From an uncultured Collinsella sp. (lineage in GTDB: Bacteria > Actinomycetota > Coriobacteriia > Coriobacteriales > Coriobacteriaceae), in the NCBI GenBank assembly GCA_959026725.1, contig CAUFMG010000008.1, forward strand, positions 29,836 through 93,835: a stretch of 64,000 nucleotides of DNA. Direction: 5' to 3'. The notes under the pieces are model-generated. The model was given only the letters and a program-made list of their open reading frames with translations, was not told the DNA's origin and ran no database searches. Position 1 is the stretch's first letter; each line of letters starts with the position of its first letter. The position numbers were made by a program, and so were the translations under genes. Below, one piece after another: positions 62,608 to 64,000 of this stretch.

Positions 62608-62838
62608 GCTGAGTTACTATAACCGCTCAACTAGCAGACCATTTCGCAGCAGGTCGGAATAAAGCCCCCAGAGTTCTTTGCTGTACAAGCCTCAGAGTCC
62701 CAATGAGCCAGCACACCCAAGCGTCGCAAATCCACGCCAATCCGGCACGAGGGTCCCACCAAGCGCCCTTACCTTGGTGGCAAGCAACCCGGACGCACAA
62801 AGCGGCCCGGGGCACCTCCACCCAAGAAAGGATCCGCT

Positions 62839-63509
62839 ATGCTCAAAGACGGCATCGCATACCTACTCAAGTTCGCACCCAAGGAAGCCTACATAGACAA
62901 CTTGATTACCGGTCGTCTCTACATGAACGCGGCCGGCTACTACCAAGGCCTGCCTGGCGAGTAGGGCGATCCACTCGAGGCGTCCATGGCTCCCGGGTGT
63001 GCCTCTACGGATATACTTGCCTGCCCATCTACTGCATGTACACGGTCCGCGAGAACGATATCGTCGACAACGCCGTGAAAATCCCGATGCGAATGATCCA
63101 GGAGTTCGGATGCGAGGACGGATGGATCGGCATTGTGCAGTACGACAGCTTCGCGCGCCTCGCCGACAGACACACCACCGACGACGGAAGCATCTACGCC
63201 CACGGTCCCATCTCTTATGGCGTACCCGGGCCAAAACTGATACGCGAGATCTTTGAGGGCATCCCGCACAATCTCGTTATCAAAACGCCCAAGTACGCAT
63301 ATCAGAAGGAGTATCGAATCATCGGGTCGCGTCCGGTCGAATGTCGCCTATTACCAGACGAGAATCACCCAGGCTGCAAAATCGAAAAGTACACCCATGT
63401 AGAGCTTAACCTAAGCAACAGCCTCGCAGACTTTTCCTGGAAGGTCTCGGTGCCGAGCCTCGAAGAGTCGCAAGACGGCCTCGTGTTGGAGTTGCCGCAT
63501 CGAGCATAA
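62839..63509 (+). pseudogene. Disrupted uncharacterised gene
   Basis: An ATG at 62839 with AAAGGA upstream opens MLKDGIAYLLKFAPKEAYI... and runs 41 codons to an in-frame TAG (62962-62964) where GAGTAGGGC suggests a former CAG. The same frame continues briefly (GDPLEASMAPG), then the coding signal moves to another frame: VCLYGYTCLPIYCMYTVRE and on to a stop at 63509. So one nonsense change and one frameshift split it. The restored protein would be about 223 aa. Its function was not recognised. Confidence 0.65.
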
Positions 63510-63706
63510 CCAACGAAGCGCGGACGAGACGCCGCCAATGGCTAACGCCCCAACAGCGAATTACTCCTCCCCCTCCCCAACATTCCCCAGAAAGCTCGCT
63601 GTTGTTGACTGGTGCTCCCGTAAAATAAACCCCAACAAAATATGTGCGGAGTGCTGGCCTGGAGCTGCCTTCGGACCCTATTGGCTGCCCACCGAGAGTC
63701 TCCGCT

Positions 63707-64000
63707 ATGAAACGATCCCTTTACTACCTGCTCTGCGCGATCGCGTGCACGTCTATGGTCAGCGCGACGATGCCCATGGCAGCCATTGCGGAAGCCATCC
63801 AGCCTCAGGCAACAGCCACGCAGCAGGCGCAAGCCGACGCCACGAGCAGCGGCACAGGCAAGGCTGAAGAAGGCACCAACACAAATGCGACAGCAGATTC
63901 CGCAGAGGACAGCACCGCAACATCTACCGCCACCAGCCAGACCGACCCCGCGGACGCCAACACCGCAGACGCCGCCACACCCGGCACCCCCACCCCATCC
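63707..64000 (+). CDS. Secreted Ala/Thr-rich protein, cut by the window end
   Basis: 98 codons without a stop to the window end. MKRSLYYLLCAIACTSMVSA with following MPMAAIAEA is a classical signal peptide. The mature part is low-complexity Ala/Thr/Ser/Gln/Asp-rich (TATQQAQADATSSG, then TSTATSQTDPADANTAD), as in extended linkers of surface proteins. The function cannot be told from this fragment. The 197 bases before it hold no recognisable gene. Confidence 0.7.
   Translation, partial: MKRSLYYLLCAIACTSMVSATMPMAAIAEAIQPQATATQQAQADATSSGTGKAEEGTNTNATADSAEDSTATSTATSQTDPADANTADAATPGTPTPS

Noticed and set aside
62703..62838. First 45 or so residues of a long open frame ending at 63509
   Set aside because: The N-terminal part has no coding signal and no ribosome site. 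The real start is the ATG at 62839 in another frame, with the gene broken downstream.

Overview
The window looks like chromosome from a high-GC Gram-positive gut bacterium of the Coriobacteriia (Collinsella-like). This is inferred from gene content and order, not from a database search. The order coaD, SepIVA-like gene, yceD, rpmF, plsX, acpP, rnc, smc, ftsY, ffh resembles actinobacterial chromosomes. A sucrose PTS operon with a LacI repressor, a NusA with a Cys-rich tail and many GTG/TTG starts fit the same group. Almost every gene from 1.2 to 61.8 kb lies on the minus strand.

Layout. 0-9 kb: a glycerol-dehydrogenase-like enzyme, DUF523, ftsH, a wrecked cobO-type adenosyltransferase, a MATE exporter, an RNA methyltransferase, thyA-folA, and a divergent DUF134-NifX metal-binding regulator. 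9-24 kb: a long housekeeping operon running asp23, fakA-like, recG, rsmD, coaD, SepIVA-like, yceD, rpmF, plsX, acpP, rnc, smc, ftsY, ffh. It links fatty-acid and phospholipid supply, SRP targeting, chromosome condensation and ribosome parts. 24-36 kb: two identical tRNA-Asn genes, rpoD, and the chain rimP, nusA, infB, rbfA, nrnA, truB, ribF, dnaG; its promoter is followed by an intrinsic terminator ahead of the first gene. 36-46.7 kb: leuS, guaB, a ModE-like regulator, a divergent PLP enzyme, and lacI-scrA-scrB with three operator-like palindromes.

46.9-58.1 kb holds the most distinctive system: eight overlapping or touching genes that look like a Gram-positive Pel-type exopolysaccharide operon. 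They encode a PelD-like c-di-GMP receptor with an N-terminal SDR-like domain, PelE-like, a DUF2194/CE4-type deacetylase, PelF and PelG. The operon continues into a CotH-kinase lipoprotein, a VTC-domain protein (polyphosphate-polymerase fold) and a DUF4956 membrane protein. The PelD-like protein keeps an RxxD inhibitory-site motif exactly five residues before a degenerate GGDEF position, so c-di-GMP control is a testable prediction.

58.2-62.6 kb is visibly richer in A/T and reads as a defence or addiction island. It carries a three-gene toxin-antitoxin-chaperone module (MqsR-like toxin, MqsA-like antitoxin with extended tail, SecB-like chaperone) with a clear promoter and two perfect palindromic operators. 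Next comes a compact CBASS-like pair (SLATT two-TM effector and CD-NTase with a fused AGS-C sensor), and a divergent uncharacterised gene. 62.6-64 kb holds a disrupted gene and the start of a secreted Ala/Thr-rich protein cut by the window end.

Two dispersed repeat families occur: a pair of inverted repeats (4.0 and 41.3 kb) and a ~56-bp element (39.1 and 46.8 kb). No rRNA, CRISPR array, transposase or integrase was seen.
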